Source of the DNA: Antitrichia curtipendula
Lineage: Eukaryota; Streptophyta; Bryopsida; Hypnales; Leucodontaceae
DNA length: 64,000 bases
NCBI GenBank assembly: GCA_951230915.1
Contig: OX579638.1
Location: 32,340,322 to 32,404,321, forward strand
Direction: 5' to 3'
The position numbers and the translations under genes are program-made. Numbering within the stretch: position 1 is the stretch's first letter; each line of letters begins with the position of its first letter. Under the pieces are notes generated by a model. It was not told the origin of the DNA and ran no database searches. It worked only from the letters and a program-made list of their open reading frames with translations. Of this stretch, positions 13,115 through 26,062 are shown piece after piece.

Positions 13115-15583
13115 TTTATGCCAAATCAAATCTTCAAATAGAATAAAGCTTTGTATGAGTACAGTACTTTATTTACTACGATTTCACCAATAGGTCAAAA
13201 CAAAATGTCCTCTTTTTAAGATTCTAAAATAATTTTGGTTGAATTAGAAGTTATTTGGAGAAAATTGACCTAAAGTATGTTGTCCATCATTTTAAATATG
13301 GATGTAAGAGAGCTTAGGGATTAAATGTTTGGAAAGCTTAAGTGTGGTAGGAACATAGTATTTTTGTGTATTTGACATAAAAGATGCATGAATTGATGTA
13401 CATACGTTAGAGATTACATGAGTTTGTCTTAATATGAGTTATAATTTTAAATTGGATCCAATGACTAATAGCACGCCCAATTTGAAACATTATTGCACCT
13501 TGTACATGTCTCAAGAAACTACAAAAGGGTTAAGTATTCTACCTATCTTCACACAAGTCTTTGTACATTGATTGTCAATAGTTTCAGAGCTTTTCTAGAG
13601 GATTTTTTTCTTAATTTTAATTCTTTTAATTCATTTTTGCAATAAAATAGTACCAAAATCAATATTGTAGGGACAGTATCTACAAAATATTATATTTATA
13701 GATATTATTTTTTTAATTCCAATGGCAACCTTCAGGTTGGAATTCATTTAACTAGTGTTTGTATATATAAGAGAGAGAAACTAATAGAAGGTGTACTAAA
13801 CAAGTAGACACAAATTGGCTATAAAATTTTGAGGCTATGCAACTAAAGCCATGAAATGAAGATACATGAGTGCAATTACAATTTTTTCTTCAAATAATTT
13901 GTATCCTTTTATCCACAATTATATTATTTTAATAAAAATAAACTAGGACCTTGCTTGCTTTCCAAACTATTGGTGATGCTTGACTAAAAGATTTAAAGGT
14001 CATAACAAAATCAAGAGCTCTTAGCAATGGAAATTTTCACATAGATATTGGAGCCCTGAAAGCATTATATTTCTATTCAAAATCAATTTTTTATTGATAC
14101 TCTTTCGCTATTCATTTGTAATTCAACTTAAAATATATAAATTTTTGTGACATATTAGCTACCAATTTGGAATAACAAATTTGCAACCATGAAGTTCTAA
14201 TTTTTTAATTTTAATATTACACAATAAAAAATATACGCAATGATGTTGAACACATTCTTAAATACGTAGTTAATTACATCTTTATTTCAAAAATCACTTC
14301 AAAATTCAAATATTATAGAATTTAAATGAAAAAATTGATAAATAAAATTATTAAAATTTTCCATTCACCCACACTTGAAATTGTAAATTAGTCATCATTG
14401 GTTATAAAAGAATAGTGGAGATTTAATTTTTAATTTTGGAATAACTAAATAATAATAATAATTGTGCTTAAAAATTATCCTAGTACAAATACATTGCAAA
14501 AGGAATTAAACAATCTACAATTAAAATATTAAAGATGTAATTAACTACGTGTTTAAAAAATTAGCTACTAAATCTAAATTGTAAATATTGATGATAGGAA
14601 TTGTAAATCAAATTGTATAGATGTAATGCAAAATTCAAAATCTAAGCTTTTTTTTGTTTATAAACCAAAGGTGGTTGCAAATTATAATTGAGTAGTTTTT
14701 AGACAATTATTTGTACACTCTTGCACATTTAATGAGCACTCTTATCTAATTGACAACATTTTGATTTCTAAATCGTATACTAAATATTTAGCGTTAAATT
14801 ATTAAAAATTTAGAAGACCAAATTTAAATTTCTATTTATATAAAGAGTCTATTGAAATTTTAATTTTCCAAAACAAATTATCTTTAAGATACTTAATTTT
14901 GAAACCTCTAATGTAATAATGATTTGTCTAAAGAATGTTAATACTTTGAGACAAAAAGATCTAATTTTAATTCTACATTTGTATTTTCATTATAAAAAAT
15001 ACGTAGAGATTTTCACTCATAACTACATTCAAAAATTTAAATCACCAAAAAATTTAGAAATATAGATGAATCCTGAATCATTAAAAATATATAAATTTAA
15101 AAACAATCCAACTACCTAAGGATAGAAATAATATACTTGATAATGATATTTCACATGTATCTTTTGAAAAAATTTAGAGCTAATAATTCCATTTACAACA
15201 TATATTTCTTTGAAATTTTTGAATTTGGAGCATCGTGGCAATGCACTAGTATTTGCTAAATGTCTTATTTAAACTATGAAAGTTAATTTTCTTTCAAATT
15301 TTTTTATTTTTTTCAAGAAAAGATATGATGGTCTATCTGAACAAATGTTTTTTTCTTCAATATAGTAGGTCACAATTTAATAGGTGATAAATTTGAAATT
15401 TGAAATCCTTAAAGGCAATGAAAAATAGTACATTGGAATATGAAAAACTAGCACATTGATTATACTATGCAACTGGGCCCAATACAAAAATTATTTATCC
15501 AAATTCTTCTTTATAATACATCTTTACAAGGCTTCAAATTAGAAAATGAATTGGTATGTTTAGAATTAACTTTGCTTTTTCCA
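13115..15583. other. Strongly AT-rich spacer without recognised features
   Basis: Very high AT content, with no ORF over about 60 codons on either strand until 15467 and no clear terminal repeats. Confidence 0.6.
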
Positions 15584-15691
15584 AGCTCACTTTTAGTATT
15601 GCATTGTAAATGCATAGTGGATTGCATCCACTATGAAATGGATTTAATACAATGGAAGAATGCATTTATAATGCAATACTAAAAGTGAGCT
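15584..15691. mobile_element. 108-bp hairpin MITE
   Basis: Arms of about 32 bp begin AGCTCACTTTTAGTATTGCA and end with the reverse complement. An inner palindrome, TAGTGGATTGCATCCACTA, lies near the centre. A partial second copy with the same left flank (TTAACTTTGCTTTTCCAAG) follows at about 15759-15845. Confidence 0.65.
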
Positions 15692-15849
15692 AATTTAGAT
15701 CCACTATACATTTAAAAATCCATTGTTTATGCATAGTAAATGCATCCACTATGAAATTTAGAAATTAACTTTGCTTTTCCAAGTTCACTTTTAGTAACTC
15801 ACAATATATAGTGGAAGAATGCATTTACAATGTAGTCAATTCACAATGA

Positions 15850-17268
15850 TATCTAGAAAGTAATTTATAGATAAATCAAGGCCACATCACTTGTTTTAAT
15901 TGCCTATCTATATAATTTTCATAAAAATGAAACTAAATTATAATTTTTTTAGTTTGAACTAATATGCCATGTGCTATTGTGACACCATTAGTATGCTATT
16001 TGCTATTGCCACAAAAGTGTGGCTAAGCCAATCCTAAATCTCCTTTCATAATCATTTTTTAATCCTTAAAATTTGACAAATCCTCTGTAGCAGTAGTGAG
16101 CACTGACATTTAAAATCATTTGTGCTATCAATTTTTGTGTTGTATTTTTTTTGGCATGTGAAAATAGTAATATTATTAATAAGTAATTTTAAAAGTAAAA
16201 TTAGAATATTGGAAAACAATTTAAAAAAATAAAAATAAATTTAAGATAAGATGAAAGTTATATATTATCAAAAGAAATTAAAAAAAAAAGAAGTAGTAAA
16301 AATATTGGTGCAATGTTGTTGCATCTGAAGTGTTCTGTAGTTCGCCAAACTATGGGCCTAATGACTTGCGGCTCTCCACAGCAAATTTCATAATTTCTGT
16401 CTAAATTTTTAAATTTCAGATGGTATAAAAACTTTGAAATTCAATATCTATCGCCTTATCAATCAGAACTAACTTTGTGCACTCACTCCCTGAGGACTTT
16501 TAGACAACACCAAGTGCGCCCCCATCACCTTATCAGTTTAGGAAATCCTTAAGTACATCACAATTAGTATAGACTAGTGTGCCTTGTGCCGTTGCCACAG
16601 TTGATATAAAAGTAATTTTCTATACTTTAAGATCCAAAAATAACTCAAAAATCCATAACTTCTCCACCATAAGTCCAAACGTTACGAAACAAAGCCCATG
16701 CACCCCTCCTTGGATCTGAGAGCTTTCTGAAAATACCAAAAATGGGACTGAGGGATGCAGGGTTCTGGAGATTTTACCGTAACAAACAAAACAAACAGAA
16801 CAAATAGAACAAACAGCCAAACTCAAGTAATGGAATGGTCCCAAAGCAAAATTCAAAGATAGAATCTAAGAAACCACGTTCACACGTGAGTGAGAACCAG
16901 AGATTTTTGTGGCGGCTGCTTGCACACAGGCCTTTCGCTGCCGCTTCCTTCGCAAGGATGATCTCCTTCGCTGCCTCAAGCTAACGAAATGAAGCAATGC
17001 AGGTTGTAATTATGTTCACTTCGGTTGTAAATTCTAATTTTCCAGAATTAATATCTAGAGACTGATGTTGATCCCGATTTGTCTCTCGTTCTGTCAAATA
17101 TTCAAATATGGAGATCTTTGCTCTAACTTAGCATCAGTTGTGCTCACAGGGTGTTGGGGTTTCGCGGTTTGCTGACAGGTCGAGGAGCTTGCGTGGTTAG
17201 TGAAAGATAATCTCTGCACGAAACACTTCAAGGTGCCCTTGGTTGTCTGATTCTTTTGTGTTGGCTCG
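15850..17268. other. Upstream flank of the PHD/Myb gene
   Basis: AT-rich to about 16850, then GC rises into the probable promoter and 5' UTR of the gene starting at 17269. A segment around 16735-16800 (GGAGATTTTACCGTAACAAA plus a CAAACA-rich tail) recurs at about 56690-56720, suggesting a dispersed repeat. Confidence 0.4.
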
Positions 17269-20200
17269 ATGGAGCCGGCGGCGTCTGCTAAGACGCCCAG
17301 TCTAGCTTGGAAATGGATTCTGGAGAAGCTTCTGGACATTCCGAATTTTGGATTGCCGTTTCTCGATGGTTTGTTTGCTGTAAACGACTTTGTTGTGTTA
17401 AATTAGGGCTGGAAATGATGTTGTTATGAGCTTGTGGATAAGAATTCTCATTTCATATTCATTGAAATACTACTTTATTTCCGATACTTTAAGCATTTTA
17501 ACATACATGTAGGAATGTGATTTTGGGGAAGTCAGTATAGAGCTATGGTGAGATCATCGGTACAATAAGCCAAATTTACTGAGAACAAGTCTTAATCACC
17601 ATGCCTGAATTTCTTATGCAAGCATTCAAATTGGGAGGTTGTAGACCACTGTGAAAGGGATACGGCTTATTCGAACTATGGTGATTGGTGAAATGCAGGG
17701 TTGATCAGCAGCCATATTTCAGACATCGAGGAGCCACATTGTGAGCCTCTTCTGAAAAGGGTCGGATTGCGAGTCCTGGAGGAGATGATTGTTAGAAATC
17801 AAATCGACTTCTATACAATTCCTCTTCTGAAGGCGATCACTGGAAAAAACCTTCATCCGAGATCCATAGGGTTATCCATCAAGCAACGGTTTGACAAGGA
17901 GCTCGTTCTTCGTGTTCAAACAGAGGTGGACGGCCTCTCTTTCTCCGACCTTGTTAGCATGTATGCTCATGGGTGATGGTTCGGGACACTTATTGAAGAC
18001 TACTTTTGTTGTTGTAATTTTGACTGAAATGTCCATGGACAGGCAGTTTTGTAAGGCAATTCCATATAGGCCACTTCAATTTATTTGTATGTATATCTCC
18101 ATCCATGGTTATTTTAGTTACTAGATCGACAATAAACATGTGACAATGGTGGATTCTCTTACATTTCCAGATTGTTCTCTCTGTACTGAGGAAAGATTTG
18201 GACGAGGGAGATAAAGATTGGGCTTTGTATAAATCGGAACTGGAGAGCGTTTTTGGAGAGGCAGAAGAAGACAATCGCCTGCTGGATCGTAAATGGGAAC
18301 TTCGTGCCCTTCTTGAGGTAGGAGCAAATAGCTCCAGTTTTTTTAGTTTGTTTTTTTCTATCAGAATTGCACTACGTGTTTTTTGGTTTGGATTGGCATC
18401 ATAATTATACAATCAACAATTTCTTAGAGCATCACCAATGTAACTACCTAACTTTTTCTCCTGGATATAAGCCGAAGAACCAAACGAAGGTCATTGTCAC
18501 AGCTTATTTTCGAAAGTTTTCACTCAACAAGCTGAGACTTGATTTGCGCTCGTTTATCGACGAAAAGAGAGAGACTCTCGATACCATGTTCTTAGACCAG
18601 GTAATAATAATTATCCTACAGTGCATAAGTACAGTTCTTCCTATTGCACGGGACGGGATATGTTCACCTGCCTCAGTCCTGTGAGCATCTCTTGTACTAT
18701 GACCGTCTCTGTGTACCTCCCTCGCACACGGCGTTTCTTCCTTTTCCTTTGATAGAAGGCTTGTGTGATTATGATTTCCCACTTTTTGTGCTTTTTGTGA
18801 TAGTAAATATTCGTAAAGTATGCCGTTTTGGCTGATTCCATGATTGACTTTTGTCGTATTGACTTCAGTGGTCCTAATAGGATTAGCAATTAAGCGTACT
18901 TAGTGTTACTTGTTTGCATATTCCTAGTTGTCACGTGCCTTTCTTGATGCCAATGGGAAGCCATTCTCTGAGGATCTTGGTGGCGTGGAGAAATCGACGA
19001 CAGTAGAAGCGAATGGCAAGCAAGACCATGCGGGCACCGTCAGTGGCGAGAGTATGCAAGAGCTTGGGGAAAGGCGGGGCTATGATCAATGTTCGGGACA
19101 GAATCCCAAGGTGAACGTAACTGAAGAACATCAGCATATGGTTCCGGGTACGTCAATGGTTTCTGGTAAGAAGAGGAGGCGGGAGCACTTGTCTACACAG
19201 ATTACTATTAGCGATGACGACGAATCGGAAGAAGCTGATCATGACGAAGGCTTAACAGGGATGAAGAAGAAATCAAGGAAATCACCGGCAACACCTATTG
19301 TTAATCCTGTGAAGACTTTGTTGCAGCGTCAGTGTGTTTCGGAACAACGGTACGTACATCTGGTCCTCAGCTCGACTGTTTCCCAGTGAATAAGGAAGTA
19401 GTTGAATCCACCAAGCAGCGCTCCTTGTTGAAGAGAGGCGAAGAGCCTTTGTCTAGTCCCAGGAAATTGGGTCAGGATGTGATGAGGAGCTCTGGTGCAG
19501 TAGCTCATGGGAGCATCGGCATAACTGAAGTTCCTCGCAGGGGGCCAAGGCCAAGTCGTACAGACAAATGCTGTATCTCTGATTCCGTAACTCAGGTATT
19601 GACCATTGTACCTCTTTTCTTGGCACGGCGTTGTCTTAATGAAGGATGGCTCTACGTCGGAACTTGTGAGAACTGGGTTTAGGGGTTTAGGGTTGTGTGT
19701 TCATATAGTGTCTTGCAATCCAACGTTGCCACACTTATCTCAGTCTATTTCATTCTATTTGGAGCATGCATTGATTGCTACAATTCTCCAAGGACCTTCC
19801 ATTATGCAGTATTTTGGATGCAAAGATGAAGTGATGAAGATAAAATAGAATATGGTTGCTTACCTCAATTTGTTGTTGTTTTGATGGGTGATTGCAAGGA
19901 AGACTAGTACTATTTCGTCACATTTATAGTGATAGAGTTGTTGTTTGCCATAACTTTTGAAGCATAAACTCAACGAACTTGAATTTTTTAATTTGGGATG
20001 GCTAACTTGATTGTAACCATATCCCTTATTTTTCAGAAATTAAAAAAAAAATCATTTTGAATTTAAAAGTCAATACTGCTAATTTGTCACACTTTGAGGT
20101 TTAGGATTTTTTAGTACTACCTTGGAGTATCCAAAATTAATGATTTAGAGCTAAATTTATGTGGTCTATTTCCATAGTAGGTGGGCATGTGCCTACCAAG

Positions 20201-22616
20201 GAGCATCTAAAAATACAATATTTTATATCCTCCACGTTTGTGCAAATATGACTCTTTGGACTCTTTTGAAACAGTGAAGACAATTTTGACTTCATTCTTT
20301 TGGTGAAATTTTATAACCATTAAGTCCTCACAAATTGTCAACTTTTAGGGGGGGTTGTTCATGATTTTCTATTTATTATTAATTTATACTTCATTGTATC
20401 TATTTTTGTGACAAACTTGCAAGTAGTTCATAATACTTGCAATAGTACTTTTAGCCATTGATTTTTTAACCATTGATTTTTTAGCCATTGATTTTTTCAA
20501 TTAATAGCTGACATTGTTCCGCTACATAATACTCATAGAATTTAGCGCCTGAACTCCAGTTTTGGACAAAACGCTAAAAAAATGGCCGCTGGTCTTTCTT
20601 GGAAACCCCCCCAGTGTCTGAACTTGTCAAGGTCTGATCTCTTCGTGCAAGTAGCTCAGAAGTTGAGCACTGATTGGCAAAGACAAACTTATTGAGAGTG
20701 ATAACCACAACAAGAGAGGGACTCAGTCTTAAATTCTGAGGTGCTTTACCAATGATTAGTTAGTTCCTAGAATGTACATTTTCCCAAATCACTTGAGGTC
20801 CTGTAACAACTTATGCTTTTTCCCTTCCCTCTATCACCATGCTGTCGTTTTAATGCGTGATTATTACGCGGCTTGTGATGTTTCGAACTGGCTTGTGTCT
20901 ACATCCAGAATGGATCGGATCGGGGACACCCTCAAGGTATTGCAGAAGCTGAGTTTGTGAAGGAGACCATCATTTTACAAAGGCAAAGGAAGACACCGGT
21001 GGATCGGAGAAAAGAAGCATCTACAGGCTCACCAGAAGCTAAAGAGGATAATGCGAGGTTTGTTACTGTAAAGAATGAGTCCATAACCCTGGATTCTCAA
21101 GAGGAAGATTTTCGTGAAGTTGGTTGTGATGGTCATGAAGAAGTCTGCCACGTATGTGGAAAGCATGGGAAACTACTTTGGTGTGAAGGATGCCCCATGT
21201 CTATGCACTCCGACTGCATCAAGGTTCTTGGCCTAAGATTGCCTGGCAAGAGTGAGGAGTGGCGTTGTCCTGTTTGCTTGCTGCTCAAGGCAGAACGGGA
21301 AGCAGCAGAGGCTGAAAAGGTGAGTGTGCTTTCCTGTTAGGCACCTGTTTAAATTTTCTTATCGAGCGTAGTTTTTATTAGTATGTTGAACAAGTGGTTT
21401 TCAGAAGATATGTCACAGTTTCCGCATTTGAATATGATATGGAAGATTATGCGGGGAAGTGTTCTTGTGAATGGTTGTGTGTTTCAGGCTTTCTTATAGT
21501 TGATATTAAGTGATGGCGATTCATGATGAACCTTTTCAAATGCTCAGCATGTTTCTTAATAATCCTGCGAGCATGGAATTCGACTCTGTGAATCCTCGTG
21601 TGAATCAGATCGACGTTGGCGGGCGCTGCCTAGACCTTGTCTTTTGGGTTGTGTTCATTGGAGGCATGTTTATAGAAGATTTCTCGATTGAAACTCTCTC
21701 TCTCTCTACAGGTAGCAGTTGCCGCCAAGGACAAGCTACAGGTTTTCAAAATGGGGAGCAAAAAGATGAAAGTTTCGCCATTGCGCCATAGTAGGCAGGA
21801 GGATGGAATCAAACAATCAAGTCTTCCAATCAGTTCGCTGCAGTCTGAAGAGAGCGTCGATAGGATTTTGAAGCCAAAGCAGGAAAGTGATGAAGAGTCA
21901 AACCTCGGATACACTGAAGGACAACACTTCGATTTGACTGGTCCTGCCTTGTCGGAAGCCGCAAACCTTCGCCGTGGTCGCTGCAAAATACCTGGTCTTC
22001 GCAGGACGCCCCTACCCTGGACGAGGGAGGAGGAAGAGGTCCTTAAGGTAGACTGCTTCTACTTTGTGTTTCTCAATTCTCAGTGCATGCATACAGTAAG
22101 TGTCACTGCGAAATCAAGGTCTTAGTCACATCTGAAAAACTTGGGCTGTGACAGCTGTCCACCTATGACATTTTCTAGCCCTGAAGTACACTGCGAGTTG
22201 TCCGAGTTGCATACACGAAGCCCTCAGAATCTTGAAGCAATTGAATGGCCTTGTTGTACACTTTGATGCATGTCTAATATTTTGATCATTGCATCTAGTA
22301 TTGGGTGACATTCTATGGGCATTTAGTTTAGAGAAAACCTGAACTCAAGTATCTCAACCATTTGCATGACGGGATCTTCTGTATTGCTGTTTGCTAGGAA
22401 ATTCTTTCCAGTCTCTTCTCGGTTTTGAGAGTTTAAACTGACAGTGGAGTTGGATTTTGGTAGAAGGGTGTATATTTATCACGCAATGGAGCATGGGGAG
22501 GGAATCGGTGGATCCGTATTCTAGAATTTGGGCAGGGTGCATTTGATCCCAGTCGCACCTCGGTGGATGTGAAGGACAAATGGCGAAATCTGGTCAAGCG
22601 CGCCAATGCCTCATAG
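17269..22616 (+). CDS. PHD finger and C-terminal telomeric-type Myb protein
   Basis: Nine exons: 17269-17368, 17699-17925, 18171-18317, 18472-18600, 18928-19349, 19541-19595, 20909-21319, 21712-22047, 22467-22616. All junctions are GT-AG with matching phases and give 658 residues. The N-terminal region (1-200; WKWILEKLLD, then a helical LLKRVGLRVLEEM segment) is a conserved-looking plant domain I cannot name. The middle is acidic and basic, with a KKRRRE nuclear signal. The PHD finger at 440-483 is a complete Cys4-His-Cys3 (C440, C443, C452, C455, H460, C463, C480, C483), a class that typically reads histone H3 tails. The last 60 residues are a Myb/SANT domain (PLPWTREEEEVLK, then VDVKDKWRNL at 642-651, the signature of plant telobox-binding proteins). 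I infer a nuclear chromatin or DNA-binding protein. The exon 5/6 choice is uncertain (see findings). Confidence 0.85.
19596..20908 (+). other. Large intron with short tandem repeat
   Basis: This 1313-bp intron of the PHD/Myb gene is AT-rich. It holds a roughly 16-bp unit (AGCCATTGATTTTTT) repeated about three times at 20451-20495. No transposon ends identified. Confidence 0.6.
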
Positions 22617-23513
22617 CCGTGCTATTCTATTTGTTGCTTGTACCCAACAAATTCATGTCAGTTATTTTTTATGAGCTTCACATAACTGATGTACGCAGGA
22701 TAGTCAAGGAATTTCTTCAATTTAAAAATTAAAGCTGGTCTTGATTAAGAAGACAGTTTAAGTGGATGTTGTAATTCTGAATTATTCTATTTCTCAATAT
22801 GAGTAAATGTTACCACAGATTCCTTTTGTGAAGTGCTGAGTTTAGACACTTGTTGTTGTATATTTCAAATTCTCTAAGCTTGGCTAACTGGACGTGGTGC
22901 CATCAATCCGACTTTGTGGTAGATTTGTGGTGTGAATTTGTCACGACAAATAAGTTTATTTTTTGTTTAAAATTGTGGAAAAGTGAACCCCAAGCTAGAT
23001 CCTATGAGATGGACAAGCACTTTGTATATGATAGACGAGGCAAAGAGATGGACAAACATTGATTATCTGATGTCCAAATAACCATGGTTGGAACATCATT
23101 TATTGATCTATATATAAGTAAATTCATCAGGAACATATTGATGCAATCTTACTTCGAATTTTTCTAAGTTTGTTGGAGATTTCTCCACTCAAGTATGTCA
23201 TGGAGAAGTTCAACCATATAATCAATCTCATCCTTCTTTGAACTATTTGAAGTGCTTTTTTGGAGATTTCATCCATTCAGGAATAGAGAAATTCATTCTT
23301 AACATGGAGAAATCATCCGTAATATACTAGTATCATCCTATTTTGAGTTTTTAAACAGTTTTTTTTTTGAGGTTTCATCCACTGAGACATGGAGAATCAT
23401 CCGTTTTCTACAATTTTTTAAATTGCAATGTCGACAAAGAATGTGACAAAGTAAAACCTCCCTCTGTGCAGGTCCAGGTATCCGTCCAGATCGGGTGTAG
23501 ATGTTCCAGTCTT
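22617..23513. other. Intergenic spacer between convergent genes
   Basis: 3' flank of the PHD/Myb gene and, from the other side, the presumed 3' end of the minus-strand exon series at 23.5-25.6 kb. Short repeats of a TGGAGATTTCATCCA type occur around 23170-23400. Confidence 0.4.
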
Positions 23514-25602
23514 CTATGAGGCCTTGGAATCATAGCGCCTCACCTCTCGTAGCACATCGTCGTGATCAAAGCCATAGCCAGACACACTGAGAACGCAAGT
23601 CCTTGAATTCTCCTCAATCTCACTTACATCTGCATCACCATTTCCAGTCCAGATGACTCAAAATCCATCAACATTTACAAAGCTCTGGGTTGTGCAACAA
23701 GCTTAAGTCTATACCTGTTCTAGTTATCAAACAAAAACTACTCATGGACCTCACTTTGGCAATGAAAAACTTCGTTGAAATTGCCTGAACATGAATCAGT
23801 TTCATCTAGTGAAAGTTCCACATGAATCGGTTTCTTCTAGTGTATGGTGTGGAGATTATGAGTTTAAATTCGAATTAGAAGTCCTCTAAACAGGAATTGA
23901 GTGAGCTGCTTACTGAATTTGTTTCGTAGTTCCGTCTTCAGCTGGTTCAGTTTTTTAGGCTTGATTCGCTGAAGGTCAGGGAAGTAGATATCTACACGTT
24001 TCTGTATGACAGAGAACAACAGCAATCGGTAGTATGTCTAGAGTTAGTGTACTTTTTTTTTAATGTATTACGCATTATTTCAAAACTTAAGAAATTAATG
24101 TCCAATCATCTACCATTCATGTATTTTGAAGCAAATTGGTCGATCAATGACAGCAAGCTTAATGTTCCTGTATGAATGACACCAACACCGTGCACCTTGA
24201 CATTATTTAATGAGCGACTCTTAACATTCGGAGTATTCAGTGGAGCGCCCATCTGTTTGAAATTAATGAAATTAAACGGTCAATAATCAAGAAATGTAAT
24301 TTTGGTTTTCAATAGATAGTCAGTCTTACATGTTCATCAGTCGACTCGGGCTGCTCAGCAAGATCTGCAGCGTCTGCAGCATCGGTGTCTGAATCATCTG
24401 ATGCGTCCCAGTAGTTTGATTTTCTCTGGAATACATACAATGATTGTCTTAGTTCGATCAGAAATTCAGAAAGAAAAAAAGGGTTCTAATTTCGTTAAAA
24501 TGGTGGAATTTCACGACCTTTGGCACTTTTCAGGGCACTCGACAGGAAACGATAATCTATACCAGTCCCTACGGTATTCACATTTCAGAGCTTTGAGCAA
24601 ATGAATGTCATAATATTTGGCGTCTAGATTTGCGACAACTTAAAAAAAATAATTGACATTTAATTATAGTCATGCGCATGCCTTACGTCTGATCAATTAT
24701 CAACTTCTATGGAATCATAAAAATTTAGTAAGCGAACTGGTTGAAGGTAATCTCATGGTCGACCACATTACTGGTTTCATACGACTGTACGTTCCTTGCT
24801 ATGACATTATAGAGGTCTAAATATACGGGCGTTACAGTATATCACCTGAGACATTTTTGCAGCTTCAAGAGCTACTGAGATATGAATGTACGTATGGTCT
24901 CGAGTACGTCCGAAAACAAAAGTTCCCCAAATATTCTTGTTTGATAACCTAGTTTTCAAAAAACATAGAGTCATTAATTGATTAGTTGCATGGAATTGAG
25001 CAGTACATTTAAATAGTATGTTTTCAATACCTCACCATGGATGAGTGACTATTAGTGCGTACCAACACAGACAGAAACTGACTCGATCGATCGCTAGAGC
25101 AGTCATGCATGACACTTCAGTCGCTTTCACAACTAATGAAATCAAAGTGTGAATTAAAACATTGACGAAAACAGGGCAAAAATTAATGGCGCCTCACAGG
25201 TCGCTAGCTTCCACAAGACGGTGTTTGTAAACATCGGCATTAATGCATTGTAGAAAGATGTCACTAGTGCCTGGAATAATTCTACATTAACGTGAATTTC
25301 ATTAAAATGGCGGCATTCCTGAACTTTGGCGGGTTTACATCTATATTTGTCCTAGATGTTCAGACAAAGTGGCGGATTTCATATGCCATTTTAACGAAAT
25401 TGACGTTACATGGAATAATTATACGGAGCTCACTCTAACTTACAAAAAAAGAAGCTTAATATCGACGAATGATGCAGCTGTCTAGCTTGCAGCTCCAGAT
25501 GCCGATCAATTGGAGCTCAAGTCTAGTTTGCAGTCGTCCCAACTTCACATGAAAATTCGGAGTACCAAGTTGCTGTGTGTCAGAATTTGTGCACACATAC
25601 GC
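23514..25602 (-). CDS. Unrecognised multi-exon gene built of short exons
   Basis: No family recognised. On the minus strand I read phase-compatible exons at 25566-25602, 25198-25270, 25036-25114, 24846-24935, (tentative, near 24738-24784), 24330-24425, 24196-24252, 23914-24001 and 23514-23656. The first four splice without a break into text such as TNSDTQQLGTSDIFLQCINA, SSDRSSQFLSVLVRTNSHSS and NIWGTFVFGRTRDHTYIHIS. Later exons give an acidic stretch (YWDASDDSDTDAADAAD) and a basic one (VDIYFPDLQRIKPKKLNQLK). Every exon is under 50 codons, so none stands out as a long ORF. The 5' end is missing (possible exons near 25.7-26.3 kb), the 24.7-kb exon is not firmly joined, and the last exon contains alternative GTAAGT and GTGAGG donors. 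A decayed gene or a transposon-derived gene is possible. Confidence 0.45.
24486..24540. repeat. Single end of the TTTCGTTAAAATGG repeat family
   Basis: AATTTCGTTAAAATGGTGGA followed by TTTCACGACCTTTGGCACTT matches, in inverse orientation, the right end of the element at 26685-26825. It sits in an intron of the putative minus-strand gene. Confidence 0.6.
25282..25410. mobile_element. 129-bp MITE with a perfect 10-bp target duplication
   Basis: Flanked by the identical 10-mer TGGAATAATT at 25272-25281 and 25411-25420. The ends are inverted: TAACGTGAATTTCATTAAAA on the left, and the reverse complement of TTTTAACGAAATTGACGTTA on the right. A 9-11 bp duplication is typical of Mutator-like elements, so a MULE-derived MITE is likely. 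It lies in an intron, just upstream of the acceptor of the exon at 25198-25270. Confidence 0.8.
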
Positions 25603-25892
25603 CTGCGGATACAATGTGTGCGCAGGGAATAGACATCCACATATGATAATAGACAGTCATATTCACTCACATTATATACCGAGTTGTCTTTGACTTTCGA
25701 CCACCAAAATTCAAGTCATGCTACTTATCACTCCAAGTTAGCAGCAGCTCATTGTTCAGTACGTTCCTTCCCTGGAATGGAAGAAAACGTGGTCATACTC
25801 GTTGTGTTGGCCTTACTTCACAATATTAATTGTCGGGAAACGGCTCTGAGTCTCATCAGAACTCTCAGATCTAAAACTGCCTTCAGTTATGA

Positions 25893-26062
25893 GAAATTTC
25901 GTTAAAATGGCCTGTGAAATCTATCATTTTTCCATTCAACTCCTTCTTTAGCTCTAAAGTCTAGCTCTAAAGTCTAGGACTAGTATAGATTTCAGACCGC
26001 ACGGTCTGAACTGAATTTCGCCAAGTTTATGGAATACCGCCATTTTAACGAAATATCGGATA
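25893..26062. mobile_element. Second MITE of the TTTCGTTAAAATGGC family
   Basis: Inverted ends AAATTTCGTTAAAATGGC and GCCATTTTAACGAAATAT enclose about 130 bp. The right arm also matches the inside of the 25282 element (GGTATTCCATAAACTTGGCG). No clear target duplication found. The interior has a tandem TAGCTCTAAAGTC duplication. Confidence 0.65.

Noticed and set aside
19925..20350. Motifs like GCCATAACTTTTG in the large intron, reminiscent of the TTAA family
   Set aside because: No terminal CCCCTAAAG or TTAA pair, and the similarity is limited to a short AT-rich phrase.
25684..25905. 73-codon plus-strand ORF
   Set aside because: Sits amid putative minus-strand exons, with no domain and an end inside a MITE arm.
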